From: Cyclaneusma minus
Taxonomy: Eukaryota; Ascomycota; Leotiomycetes; Marthamycetales; Marthamycetaceae
Reading direction: 5' to 3'
Assembly (NCBI GenBank): GCA_037179335.1
Contig: JAKZHN010000002.1
Span: forward strand, 1,798,001-1,862,000
Length of the DNA stretch: 64,000 nt
Position 1 is the first letter of the stretch, and every line of letters begins with the position of its first letter. Below, one piece after another: positions 33,266-46,836 of this stretch. The notes under the pieces are model-generated. The model saw nothing but the letters and a program-made list of their open reading frames with translations, had not been told where the DNA came from and ran no database searches. The position numbers were made by a program, and so were the translations under genes.

Positions 33266-34260
33266 TAATATTCTCTGCTAAAAAACACAAATCGGCAAAA
33301 ATAATTTAAAAAAATAAAACGGCCAAATTTTCGCTATTAAGGCATTAAAAAATCTAATAATCTATATTATATTTTTCCCTTATAAAATAATAACCCCATT
33401 TTCGCTTTATGCGATATTAAAAAATAAATTCTATCATAAAATTTAAAAAGCAGAAAAACTATTAAAAGAAATTAAAAAAAACGGTATTGGCAGTTTTTTA
33501 AATTCATAGCTTTAATTAAAACCTATTTAATTTTTTTAAATTCAAAATTTTCTATATTTTATTATATACGTCCAGCATTTCCAAAATATTGGAAGAATCC
33601 TAAAAATTTTAAAAATTAATTTTATTTTTATATTAACGGCTGATTGTTAAACGCCAAAATATTATCTAAAAATCCTTTATTTTCAAACAATTTACTTTCT
33701 ATTTAAAAAACAGACTTATTCTTATTTATTTTTTATTTTTAATTAAGCATTGAATTTAATGCCAATTTTTCCGCTTTTTTTCCTATTTTCTTTTTAAATT
33801 TTAATTTATATTAGAGAATCACAATTGAAATAAACTTTTTAGCGCATTTCCTATTAACCCCAACTCCTTAATTTAAAAATCCAAATAAACGGCCCCAGTC
33901 AAAAATTCAAAAATTAGCAAATTTCTTTTCAAAGCGGCTGCCGCTAAATTTACCGCCAAAACCATTTTCAAAATCTTTAAAGCCAAAAGCCTTTTGCATT
34001 TTAAAAACCTTTTTTTTAATTTAAAAACCTTTAATTTTTTTTTCAAAGCCAATATAATTGCCGAAAACAAAACGGCTATTCATTGCTAATTAATTATTAA
34101 CGCCAATTCCCTTTATATTTAAATAAATAAATATAATAGCAATATTTTAAATATTAATTAATATAGTATTTAAATTAAAAAAAATCAATGCCTTTATTTT
34201 ATACCAGCTCTAATTTATAAAATACAAAAACTATATTAATAAAGCTGTTCGAATCCAACG

Positions 34261-34432
34261 TGAGCTGGACCCTTTAAATATATTATATTAAAAAGGAAAA
34301 AAGGCTATTTTACAATTTAAAAATATTGTGCATTTCTTTTTCGTCTATATATACAGAAATAGCGTAACCCTTTATATATAATTAAAATATTTTGGCAAAA
34401 AATTAATTCAAATTATTAAAAAAATATTTTAA
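34261..34432 (-). repeat. 3' LTR (decayed) of the Copia-like element
   Basis: Direct-repeat partner of 39613-39789; more AT-decayed of the two. A GTTCGAATCC sequence lies just outside at about 34247-34256. Confidence 0.6.
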
Positions 34433-35396
34433 TATTTTTTTTGATTTTTAATAATATGGCTTTCCCGAATTTCAATATTTTCTTCCCTATAATTTTATTT
34501 TTTTATATTTAATGCCTATTGCATTTAGCGCTTTGTTTTTCAATTTTTCAATTTTTAATTTTAATAGCTTTTTAAATTTGTCAAATTAATTTTTTTATAA
34601 TGCTTTGGTAAATTGATTTGCAATTATTTTTTGGGTATTAATATAAATTATTTATTGCTTGCAATTGTTTTTCAGCTTTTTAATAGAATAATAAGAAATA
34701 TTAATATATTTAATTTTTTATAAAGCTGGAAATTTTTAATAAAAACTATAGCGCTGTAATTGTTTTTTCTTTTATATTTATATAATAGAAATTATTTTTT
34801 ACCAATTTATTATATTTAATATGTTTTAGCATTTAGGCAATTTATTATTTTTATTTAGTATTTGCAATAGCTATTATATTTTCTTTTGGATTTAATTATA
34901 ATATTGGGCTTTTTAAAAGCATAGCTATGGAATTGCTAATGCTTTTTTTATTAAAAAGCGATTTATAAAAAGCATTATATTCTTTTTAAAAAGAATCTTT
35001 ATTTAATTTTTTAATTTACTATAATTTTAAAATAGCGTAGCAGCTAAATTAGCTTTAAATTATATTGTTTATAAAACTTAATTATAAATTGAATTAGCCC
35101 TTTTGCAATATAGCAAATATTAAAATTTATTAAAATTATAAAATATATTAGCTTTTTAGTTGTTTTTTTAGCAGAATTTATTGCATTGCTGCTATTTATA
35201 AAAATAGAATACAGCCTTTTTTTACTAATTGGAAATTTAAGTTTTATATAAAAATTATTAATATACGATTTTTAATTAGTTTATAAAACTTTTAATAATT
35301 TATTTTTAATAATTTATATATTTAATTTTGTTTTTCCAAATTTTTAATAGTAAATTTAAAAAATAATTTATTGAATAATTTATTAAAATTTGCATT

Positions 35397-35435
35397 GGAT
35401 TTAGCAGCAATTATAATATTATTAATATAAATTAA
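35397..35435 (-). pseudogene. Reverse transcriptase active-site remnant (YVDD decayed to YINN)
   Basis: Minus-strand codons give L-I-Y-I-N-N-I-I-I-A-A-K-S. All three changes from YVDD are G-to-A on the coding strand, i.e. C-to-T on the other. Confidence 0.6.
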
Positions 35436-38400
35436 AATAATTATACCCGTTTTTTTATTTATGAATAAATGGGGGTTATTAAAGCTTTATTTAAAATTTA
35501 ATTTAATAATTTTGAATTTAATTAGGCAATTTTAAACTATATAAGCTTTACTTAATTAAAAAATATAATCGAATTTAATAATTATCCCGTTTAAAAAGGC
35601 TAAATATATAAACTTTTTAAATTTCGCTTTAACAAAAGCATTGCTAATATTAAAATAGCGGTATTTTATATTATGCTAAATTATAATAGCTAAAAAAATC
35701 CTAAATATATTTATATAAACCATTAATAAACATATATTAAGGAAATCCTTTTTATAAATTTAAATAAAATTATACATTATTAAACGAGCTTTGTATTTAT
35801 TTAAACTATTATTTAGATTCAGTTTAATAATAAATATCCATTTGGTAAAAATTAAATTAAAAAATGCTTATATAGCTATTTTAATCCAAATATTATTAGC
35901 TATTATATTTCTAAATTCTATTATAATAGCTTTTTCAATTGTTTTTATATAAAAAACTATTTATAGCCTTTTTATAAATTTTTAAAATAGGAATATCCAG
36001 GACTTTTTTAGCGGAAAAAGCAAATTTATATAAATTATTTTTACTTTTGGCTATAGCTGCTATAAAAGTTTTTAGAAATTGGTTTTTGCATAAAACTTTA
36101 GCCTTAATAGTATTGCGCTTTAATTATTTTTCTTTCCCAATTATTTTTGCAAAAGGCTTTATTAAAATTTTAATTAATAAGTTTTTATAAATTATAAAAA
36201 TAGCCACAAATGCCTTGTTAATATTTATAGCATTTATATTCTCTAATTTAAAGCTTGATTTAAAAGCATTTATTGTATTAATAATATTTTTTAATGCTTT
36301 TATAAAAAGGATTTTAAATAATAATTGCTTTAATTGGGATCTTGGCTTATTAAATTCAAAGTAAATTATTGCATTTACTTATTTATTTCAATTAAAAGCT
36401 CAAATTATTACGTTTAATTTATTAGCTTTAATTAATTTGTTCTTAAATACTTTTTAATTAAAAAAGGGTTTTCGGGCCTTTCTTTTAGCTAAAATTAAGT
36501 TTTAATATAATGACAATTAAAAAATTTATTTAAAATGTTTTAGAAATTATAAAAATTATTGCTTAATTTTAAGTTTATAATTTTACCTGGAATTTTCTTA
36601 TTTTACTTAATAATAAATTTTATAGCCATTTCGTCCAAATTTAAATAATATAATTTATATTGTTTAATAATGTTTAAATTATATTTTATAAATATATATT
36701 TTCTTTTTATAGGCAAAAGCTTATTTCTGCGGCTTTTTTAAAAACAATTCTTTTTATTAATATAGAACTAAGGCTTATAGCCCTAAATTTTAATATTTCC
36801 CATTTAAAAAGCTTTCCAATTTGAGCCTTTTTTAAATCAACCATTTTTCCATTAATTTCTAAACCAATATTAATTCTATTTTTGCAATATATTTTAGCCA
36901 TAGCAATTTTAAATTAAAATTCAATTAAAAGCTTGGTATTATATAATATAATTCGGATATTCGCTTTTGCAATTTAAATTACTTTTTCAACTAGCTTATT
37001 ATACCAAAAGAAATAAAAAACAATTTTTCTAAATTTAATATTATTAGCTTAAATTCAATAAATAATCTCTTTTATTAATTCTCCTGCTTTATTAATTATT
37101 ATTCTTTTTATTTATTTTTAATTTCCAATTCCAGTTTTTTGCGCCAAACAATTAAAATAAAGTATACTTCAATTTTTAATTTTATAATAAAAGTTTAAAT
37201 TTTCCTTATTTGGCTATTAATTCTTGTTAATAATTAAATGTTTCTATAAATACTAAAAGGAAATTTGCCAGCTATATTAAAATATACCAATTTTAAAAAT
37301 TCCACTTTGTAATTTATAAAAATTTTAAAAATATAATTATGCATATTGCCAATATTGCAATTTTTAAAAGAATAAAAATATTTCTTTTTCAAAAACAAAA
37401 CAATAATAAAATGCAATTTATTAATTTTGGCTACGTTTAAATAGGCCTATTTATAATAAAATAAAATAAAGCATTGCCTAATTGCTTTCTATTATTGTTT
37501 TTTCTAATTTGCTTTTTTAATTGCTTTAATTTTTAATTTTTTTAGCTATTTTAATTTTAATTTTAGCTTTGAATTGAATAATTTCTAGTATATTAAAAAT
37601 TGGCGCTTTTTAAGCTATAATTGGCAGCATGTTTTATATTATAGCAATTAATATATTTTATACTATAGCAATTAGTATACTTTATACTATAGTAATTGGT
37701 ATATTTAATATATTATATTAAAATGCTTTTAAAAAGAAGAAAAAAAATATAAAAAAGAAAGTATTTAGAGCATTTCTAAAACAATTAATTTTGGCAAAAA
37801 AAGCAGCAAAATAAATAATAATAATAAAAAACAATTATTTAAATACCAATACTAATTTGGCTGCTATAATTATAAAATTTATAATATATAGGCCCTATTA
37901 TATAAATATTTTAAAAAGAAAAATTTAAATATGGCTTGCAAAATATATATTATTTTAATTAAAATTATTTAAAAATCCTTTTTAATAAACTTTTCTATTT
38001 AAAAGCAAATTTATCCCTGAATGTAAAGAATACGAAATATTTTTAAATAAGCATTTCCCATTTTAAATCCTTATTAATATAGTGTCAATTTAATTTAAAT
38101 ATAGTGTTCCCCTTTTTATTCTAATAGCTTTCTATTAGCATAGCTTTAAAATTTAAAAAATTTAAAAAAAAAAAACAATTATATATAATGTAATATTGGA
38201 ATTTGCAATTTAAATAAAATAAAGAATTTTATTGGCAATGCCAATAAAATTTTAAATAATATATACCGCATTTTGTTTTTAAATTTTAAAAACATAATTT
38301 CAATTTTAATATTGCTTTTAGCTATATAGGCTTTTTTTTAATTGGGATTTTTACCAAGCCGATTATTATAATATTTTGCATTATTCTTTAATTTATAAAA

Positions 38401-39612
38401 AAAATAAGAATATTTTCTAATATTATTATAGCCGTTTTAGCCATATAAAAACATTTAATTTAGTTATAAAGAATTTTGCTATTTTTATAATTATTAATTT
38501 TCATTCTGTAAAAAATATTGGCAAAGCGCTTATTTTATAATTTATTTCATAGCTTAATAAACTGCTTTGTTTTTGCATTTGTCTTTTTTATTTAAATTCT
38601 ATAGAATAGCAAAATAGGCAGTTTTTTTTAAACTATAAAAAGTTTTTTTTAATAGGTTTATTTTTTAAATAATATTTAAATAATATATATTTAATACTAT
38701 ATTTTTAAATACAATATATTTTATTAAAAGGTATAATAATATAATATAAAAAATTAATATAGATTATTATATAAAATGAATTTAATTAAATAATTTAATA
38801 ATAAATAATATAGAATTTAATTTAGACTTTCTTAATAATAGAATTTAAAATTTATTTAAAATTGGCAATTTAGCAAAAATAAAAATTTATAATAGTAGTG
38901 AAAATTATAAAGTATTTTTTATTTAAAACGTTTTAAATATTTGCATAATAGGTTTTAATATCAATAGCCTTTTTATTTAATTGGTTAAAATAAATATAAA
39001 TTTTATAAAAGGCTTTAGCAATATTTATTTCATACTGTTTTTTTAAATTTTTGTTTAATATTATTTGCTTTTTATTTGCTTAAATAATATTGGAATTTGC
39101 AGCCTATTAATTAAAAATAATAATTATAATATATTAAATGCTTTTGCTTTTAAAAAATATTTTTATTATAATAAATTATTTATAATAATTAGCATAAATA
39201 AAAATAGGGGCAGTTTTATTTTTAATTATAAATATTTTGCATATTAATAAATATAATAAATATAATATTTCATTTATAAAACAAAGGCTAATTAAAAAGT
39301 AGAGATTTATTATTATTATTATTAATTTATAAATAAATTTGCAAAACTATAGGACTGCGCTAATAAATAATAGGCTTTAAAAATATAGCATTGCAAAATA
39401 AAAGAAAATGCAAAAATACGGCGCCGCGTTGTAAATTTAAAGATTTTAAAAATACAGCGCTGCAAAGTTTTTACTAGGAATTTAAAAATACGGCGCTGCA
39501 AATTTTTCGCCTTAAAAATACAATGCTGTAAAAATTTTAAAAATATAGCGCTATAAAAATTTGGTTTTTTAATTATGCTAAAGTATATTAATAATTATAA
39601 TTTATTTGCATT

Positions 39613-39789
39613 TCATATAAATTGGACTTTTTAAATATATTATATTAAAAAGGAAAAAAACTTATTTTACAATTCAAAGGTATTGTGCATTCCTTTCTTG
39701 CTTACACATGCAGGGGTGGCGTAATCCCTTATATATAACCAGGGTGTTTTAGCAAAGGGTTAATTCGAATTATTACGAGGGCATTTTAA
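39613..39789 (-). repeat. 5' LTR (decayed) of the Copia-like element
   Basis: Better preserved copy; contains gcaggggtggcgtaatccc and ccagggtgttttagcaaagg, whose equivalents at 34.3 kb are T/A-substituted. Confidence 0.6.
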
Positions 39790-42700
39790 TAAAAGCCTTA
39801 TTTAAAAAATTCAAAAACAGTTTTAGCAATTAAAAAGTCATTACATTTAATAAAGCAAATTCTAACGTTTTAAAAAAAATTAAAAACTTTCTTTATAACG
39901 GCGGAATCTATATTAGTAAATTAAAAGCCAATAAAGCAATTTTAAATTTGCGAAAATAAAAGGCTTTTTCAATATAATTTAATTTCAAACTTATATATAT
40001 AAAAGCTTAAGCAAGCTTTAAATCTGTTAAATTTATAAGCCCAATTTCGCTAGCTTCGCCAGCCGCAAAAACCAATATATTAAGCCCAAATCCAAATATT
40101 ATTATTACCAGCGCTAAATTTTTTATTACCACTATTTTTGCGGACTCGCTAATCCAGTTTCCAAAGCCGGATTTAAAGGAATTGCTTTCTATTAACAGTA
40201 TTGCTTAAAAATGCATTTTATTTAATTTTAATATTTTATTCAATAAAACAAAATTATACCGGTCGCCAATATTATAAAAGCCTATAATTTAAATAATTTA
40301 AAATATAATGCTAAACTTTACAATATTCTAAATACCAAAATTGCTAGTTTTAAATGTATTTGCAAAACAATAAGCCTTTAAAAAATCTATTACTATAATG
40401 CATTTTTTATTATATTAAAAAATAAAGCTTTTATTTTTTTCTATATTAAATTAAGTTATTTGGCCATTTTATTTAATATTTGTATTGCTAAATTATATAA
40501 AAAAAATTAATACTATGTATTGAAAGCTTATTAATATATAATATCTTTTTAAAAAAAAATATTAATAATTTAAATAATTTTAAAAAAAAACAAATTTTAA
40601 TATTCTTTAAATTAATTAAAATTTGCCTACCAATTACCAAAATAATATTATTAAGCGTAATAAAATCCTTTACGCTTATATATTTATTTTAAAATGCAAA
40701 ATAGCATTTAAAAAGCAGGCTAGAAATTTTAAAAAAGCTTGCGCTAATTTTTGGTTTTTTATTAAAATCCGTATAAAACTTAAAAAAGCAGCCTAATATA
40801 TTTATAAATAGAGCTTTTATATATAATTAAAAACTATTTTATCGCAATAATTCCTTTTTTTTAAACCAATATTATTATTATTTTTTAAATAAAGCATTAA
40901 TCCAAATAAAAAATGCTTTAAATATAGTATCTCTAGCTATTAAATATAAATGCATATTAGCAAAAGCTAAAAAAAGCATTAATATATTAAATAAAATACA
41001 GCTAAGCAAATTGGCAAATTATATAATAAAATCGCCTACGCTATAGTTTTGGTTAAAGATAAAAAGAATTAGTAATACTAGCAATGCTGCTTTTAATATA
41101 AGTAAAATAGCAATTAAATTAATTTTATTTAATTATAAAAATGGTATATCAATAATTAAAAACTTTAAAATTAAAAATAATTTAAAAATTAATTCTATAG
41201 TTATTTTAAGCGATAAAATTATTAATAAATTTAAAATCCTTATTATATTTAACAATTATACCGCTGCCTATGCATTTAATTATTAAAAATTTAGAAATCC
41301 TTTTAAAATGATTATTTTTTAAAATTATTACTTATTTTAAATATTCCAAAGCATTATACCAAATAGCGGTATTGCTAATATTTTTATTAACGGCTTAAAT
41401 CAATTTCTAGCCTTTAAGAAAATAATATTATAGCTTTTATTTAATACTTTTTATATTAATAAATATAATATTAAATTTAGCAAAAGACTTGCAAAAACTA
41501 TTAATATTGCTTTAGTTTTTATGTTTTTCAAATTAATTAATTTCTATATTATATTAATTAATACTTTATTTTTAATATATATTAATAATATAAATTATTT
41601 AAAAATTCAATTTAATTTTTTTTTTTTTAATATTTAGCATTAGTTTTATTACGATTATTTATAAATAAAAATATTTTTAAATACCTTTAAAGCCTATATA
41701 ATATTATTTAATTAAAATTAAGCTTTAAAAACTCTATTGCTAATTCGAATACCCCAGCGTTTTTAAATTGGCCAAAATTTTAAAGCAAGTTAAAAAGAAA
41801 ATCAAATATACTATATTAAAGGAAATCGCTAAATTTTACAATTTTTATTAATATAAAAACAATTTTGTTTTTAATTTAAATTATATAAAAACTATTATTT
41901 TAATGATAAAATTATAATAAATATTATAAAGCTAAATAAACGTTTTATAATTTATATTATTAATATTTCTATTGGCTTTTAAATTACTATATTCCTTTAT
42001 AGCAAATTTTTTGAAAATATTTAAAAAACTATTTAATAGTATTAAATTAATATTTATTAAGGCCTATTTAATCAAATTGTTTATAATACTAGCTTAAAAT
42101 TCGTTAATATTAAATTTAAAAATAAAAACGGATTTTTAAATATTAAAATTAAAAAAATCCCAATTGAAATTTATAATGGTATTAAAAAGCTTAAATATTA
42201 TTATACTATATTTTGAAAATCCTATTAAATAATTTAAATCGATCATTCGCAGCTTTTTAAAAAGAAATTGCAAATAGCTATAAAAATTATTAATAATATT
42301 ATTGGCCTTAATAGCATTATGCTTATTTTTTTAATATTTGGCGTATATTTAAAATTTATAGCAAAAAAAAAACATCTATTGGGCCAAAACTATTAAAAAA
42401 GCCTAGAAAAAGCTAAAAAAGCTGTATATTGAATAAATAGTAATTAACGCTTTATTGATAAAAAATAGCCCTAATACTTTTGCAATTTTTAAACGGATTT
42501 GGAATTTCAAAATTTTAATTTACAAAAAAGAAATAGCTAAAAAAGCCCCTATATTATAATTTAAAAAAACAATTATAATTATATTTTAAAAATATCCAAT
42601 AGGCTTAGAAAATTTAAATTTATAATTTTAAAGCCCTATTATAATAAAAATAATTCTAATAATATTGTTTAAAAATAATCACGCCAATATAGCAATATTA

Positions 42701-45106
42701 TTAGCATTTAAAGCATTTACCATATTAATTATAATAATTCCTCCGCCCGCAACGGCCTTTAAAATTTTAATTATTTTGCTAGCAATTCCTCCGCTAAAAT
42801 ACCGTGGTAAATTTTTTAAAAATCCTATAATACAGAATTTTGGCATTGGTATAATATATTTCAAAATCGGTATAGCCCAGCCCAAAACCGCTATAATATA
42901 AAAAACCGCCCCAGCCAAATATTATCCCGGCCGTTTTTATAAAAACCCCAAATTTAATATTTTCAAAATTAAAAACCGTTTTAATTTTATTTTAAAAATA
43001 TAAAACGCTAAAGCTAAAGAATTTATATAAAACCCTATAATTTATAGAAATTTAATAAAATATTTGCCAAATATAGCTAAATTATTAAAAGTAATTATAG
43101 CGTTTAAATAATTCATAATTTAAAATAAAATTAAAAATATATTATTTAAAGCCAAAGCTTAATTAACTGCAAAAGAAAGGCGAATTTGGACCTAAATTTA
43201 AAGCTTTATTAAAAAAGCAAAATCAATATTTTTAGCCAATTATTTAAAGCTTTTGATAAATTAAAATTTATTTTTTTAATTAATGATAATATTTTTAAAA
43301 TCTATTTATATAATTTAAAAATCTATAATAATTTGCATATTTTAATAGCCAAAAAAAAACCACAAATTTTATAAAACCTTAAAATTAAAAGTCTGAAATT
43401 ATAGCAATTATAATAAAGCCTTTATTATTATCCAATTTTTTATAATTTAATAAGCTAGCTAATAATTAACTATTATTTTTGCGCTATTGCTTCAAAATTA
43501 AAAAATCGATATTTTTAATTGCAATATTAATTAAGCCTATATTTAAATTAATTTTCTTTTAAATTAAATAATTTGTTATAATTTATTTATAAATTTAAAA
43601 GCTAAAGACTTTCTTAAAATAATTTTATAAATTTCAAAATCGCTATGTAATATTGCAAAATCTAAATTATATTAATTTACAATTTATTATATTTATTATA
43701 TTAATAATTTAAATATGAAATTCTTTATTTATAATTTCTGCTTATTTATTACCAATGTTCCAAACCAATTTACTATTATTAGCATGCAAATAAATAATAT
43801 TTTAATTTTATTAAATAAAAAATAATTTAAAATAAAAAAAACAAAGCTTTAAAAAGCTAAATTCAAAGCCAAGCCCAATTGTTTTTTAATAATTGGTCTT
43901 TTTCTAATTTTTAATAGCTATATATTTATATTTAGAAAAAAGCAATATAATAATTTATCAAAAAAATTAAATTGCAAAGGTAAAATTTATTAATATTAAT
44001 TTCCCAATCTTTAAAATAATTTATATTACCTAATATATTTATAATAGCTATATTGCTATAATTTATTAATTATAATAATTTTGCCCATTTTTTAAAATTG
44101 CCCAATATTAAAAACCAATAAAATACTAAATAAAAGACCTAAATAAAAGCTTTTAATAGCCAAAAAAAATCCAAAAAAAATTTAAACAATATTTTAAATT
44201 TAGCTATAATTCGAAAATACGTTTTTATTAATAAGTTTTCTAGAAATAATAATAATTTAAGCTTTTAATTCGGCTATATTATTGTTCTAGCTAATAAAAA
44301 CCAATTTAAAGTTTTCAATATTTTTATTTTTAAAAATAATATTATTTATTAATTTTCTATTAAAAATAAAAAAATATTTTAAAATATTTTAATTAGCAAA
44401 CTCCTAGCTATAATTTAAAAAACCAATATAGGTATAGCTTTTTTTAAAAAAAAATATTCTTTTAATCCTAATAATAATTTATATAAATTTATTCTTATTA
44501 TATAAATGCCTTATTAAATTAGGCATTATAATTAAAAAGCGCTTTATAATTAATATTTTTTATTTTCGCCAAATTATATGAAATAAAAGCTTTCTAAAAT
44601 CTAATAAATTAATGGTAAAAATAACCCAGCCAATGCTATAATAAAAATAGCTTGCAATAAAGCTTTAAACCAGTTTATTAACACCAATATTTTAATTATT
44701 AAATTTAAAAACTAAATAAATTGCAAAAAACAAATTAAAAATAACGAAAATAATAAAAATAATAAAAAGATTCTTCGCAAACTAAACTACGCTAACATTT
44801 ACAAAGCTATACATTATTTGCAGGCCCAATTTCCTTTCTAAAATTAGCGCTTTTCAAGCGCCAGCTAAAAAACTATTTCCTTTGTCAAATAAATAAATAC
44901 GGTATAGCATTTAAAAAGGCCCTAATATCTTTCTGTTTTTAATTACTAATTTATAGCTATTATCTTCTATAAATAATAGCTTAGCAATCGCTTTAAAATC
45001 CAATGCTCCTTTAGTATATTTAAATTTTATTTCCTTTATTTTCTCTTTTCCATTAATTGGTGGTATATATATAAACCTTTTCGCTATTATAAAATAAAAA
45101 ATAGCC
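39790..45106. other. AT-rich degraded retroelement interior
   Basis: Presumed interior of the element bounded by the 33.1 and 45.1 kb repeats. Coding traces are visible in places (for example a frame around 42300-42900 with few stops on either strand), but no family motif could be read with confidence. Confidence 0.45.
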
Positions 45107-45295
45107 AATATTGCAATTTATTTTACAAATAATAGCTTAAAAATAAAAATGTCTTAGGCATTGGTTTTAGCGCGTAAATATAGCTTTATCTCTATATCAA
45201 TTACTAGATTTTAACTCTATACAATTGACTACATTATTACCACCATTATTTATTATTGCATATATATTATAAATCCCCAATAACCCCAATACTAA
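45107..45295 (+). repeat. Direct repeat, right copy (LTR- or SINE-like)
   Basis: Partner of 33076-33265, 12.03 kb away; shared landmarks gtcttaggca, gcgcgtaaata, agctttatctct, ttttaactctatacaatt, attattgcatat and ccccaataccccaata-like end. Confidence 0.7.
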
Positions 45296-46199
45296 TATAA
45301 TTGCAAAAGATTTTAATAAATTTTTAAATTAATTTCCAATTTTTAAACTTATTTAAATTGGTAATTAAAATTCGCTTATAGGCTTTAATAGCGTATTTAA
45401 TTATCTTTTTCCAAATAAAATACTAATAAATATTAAGAATTTAACTATAGAAATTAATAAAATAAAATTATAATTTTGTAATAATATAAATATACCAATT
45501 ATAATAAATTTATATTTATATTAGAAAAAAAACAAATTAGATTTTTAATTTTTTGCTAAAAGATTTTTGATTATTTAATATTAATATTAAAATAATTATA
45601 TTATTTTATATAGCAAGCATAGTTTTAAGATAGGGCATTAAGCCAGTAAAAAAGCGGATATTTAAGCAATATAGAAAATAAATTTTTAATTTTTATTAAA
45701 GAATTTATTAAATAGTTTTATTTTTAATGCTAGAAAATTTACAATAGAAAATTTAAAATTTAAAAGGGTATTATGTATTATTATTTTGGTTTTAGCCCTA
45801 AATTTTATTTTAAACTAAAGCTATTTAGCGTATTATTTTAAGCTTTATTTACTGGTATTTGGCAGCCAGCTAAAAGGCGTGCTTTTGCTTAATTTAAAGG
45901 TTTTTGTTTTCCAATTTTTTTTGTACTTTATTATAGATTTTGGAATAATTTTAATTAAAGGCTTTGGCCTGTCGGGAATTTTAAACAATAAAAAAGGCAT
46001 TTTCTTAAAATTATTTTATATTATAGATATTGGCTATATAATTGAACGTTTTCTTTTTGGAAAAGCAATTGCCCCGTAACATAATCGTTTGAGAGAATAA
46101 TTCAAATTAAAACAGATAAAATTTAAAGCCGTTTTATTGGTAAATTAAATTATATAAACTGTTTTGGCAATTTTAAAAAAAAAATGATAATTTAAATAA

Positions 46200-46409
46200 A
46201 ATTAAAAGCTATAGTTAATTGCAATTTCTGCTTTAAAGCTATAAGGGTTTTAAATTAGCATTGCAAAAAGTTTTCATGGTTTGGTAAAATTGCGGCCTTA
46301 TACCGCTAGCTATGCTGGCTAAATGGATTTTTAGCCGACGATGGCCAGCCTTACTAAACCACGTAACGCGGGTCAGCTGCCCTCCCTATTATATACCAAT
46401 ATTATAATT
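46200..46409 (+). repeat. Long direct repeat, right copy (LTR-like)
   Basis: Partner of 27614-27820. This copy is far less decayed at its 3' half (gccgacgatggccagcc, acgtaacgcgggtcagctg), where the left copy has T/A instead. Confidence 0.7.
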
Positions 46410-46799
46410 GCTTTAGCTATAAATGCATATATTCTTTTTTATTAAAATTAAAATTATAAGCGTTTTTAGTTTTCAATTTTAAAAATCTATAATGTCAAAT
46501 TAAAATACTCCAATTTAATTATTAAAATTTGAAATAAATAATTTCTAAAATTTAAAAAAGCCGTATAAATTCTAATATTTAATAAAACAAGTTTATTTTT
46601 AAAACTTTTAGTTTAAAAGAGTTTTTTATAATTTAATAAAAATTAGTGCAATTTACAGTGTTTTTATTAAAGGGAAAAATCTAGAAAAAAGAGCTTTTTG
46701 CTAATTTTAGCAATTCAGACTATGGCGACTATGGTGAAAATTTGAGACCGTGGTTTGGACTAAATAAATTTGGTTTATAGCTTTTATAAATGGTTTTAA

Positions 46800-46815
46800 A
46801 CCGTACCGATACGGT
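46800..46815. repeat. Right subterminal palindrome
   Basis: ACCGTA-ccga-TACGGT, 40 bp from the right tip, mirror of 27157-27172. Confidence 0.75.
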
Positions 46816-46836
46816 TTAGGGCCCAAACCGCGGTCT

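Larger units (their letters stand above)
34261..39789 (-). mobile_element. Decayed Copia-like LTR retrotransposon, 5.5 kb, nested
   Basis: Direct repeats at 34261-34432 and 39613-39789 (about 170 bp) share ggac-ctttttaaatatattata, aaaaggaaaaaa, attttacaatt, tattgtgcatt and taaccctttatatata-like landmarks and are taken as LTRs. On the minus strand at 35397-35435 the frame reads LIYINNIIIAAKS, matching the Copia reverse-transcriptase core L-x-YVDD-I-x-IA with V to I and both Asp to Asn. This lies about 1 kb from the lower LTR, as expected for the Copia order integrase, RT, RNase H, 3' LTR transcribed right to left. No intact frame survives. It sits between the 33.1 and 45.1 kb repeats, implying nested insertion. 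Confidence 0.65.

Noticed and set aside
34240..34260. GTTCGAATCC as the B-box of a tRNA gene
   Set aside because: Flanking bases do not form a T-stem and there is no A-box at proper distance; it lies at the edge of the Copia-like LTR.
42665..42918. Overlapping open frames of about 78 codons on both strands in the AT block
   Set aside because: Both are low-complexity Ile/Lys-rich translations of decayed sequence, with no motif; probably chance survival in a degraded retroelement.
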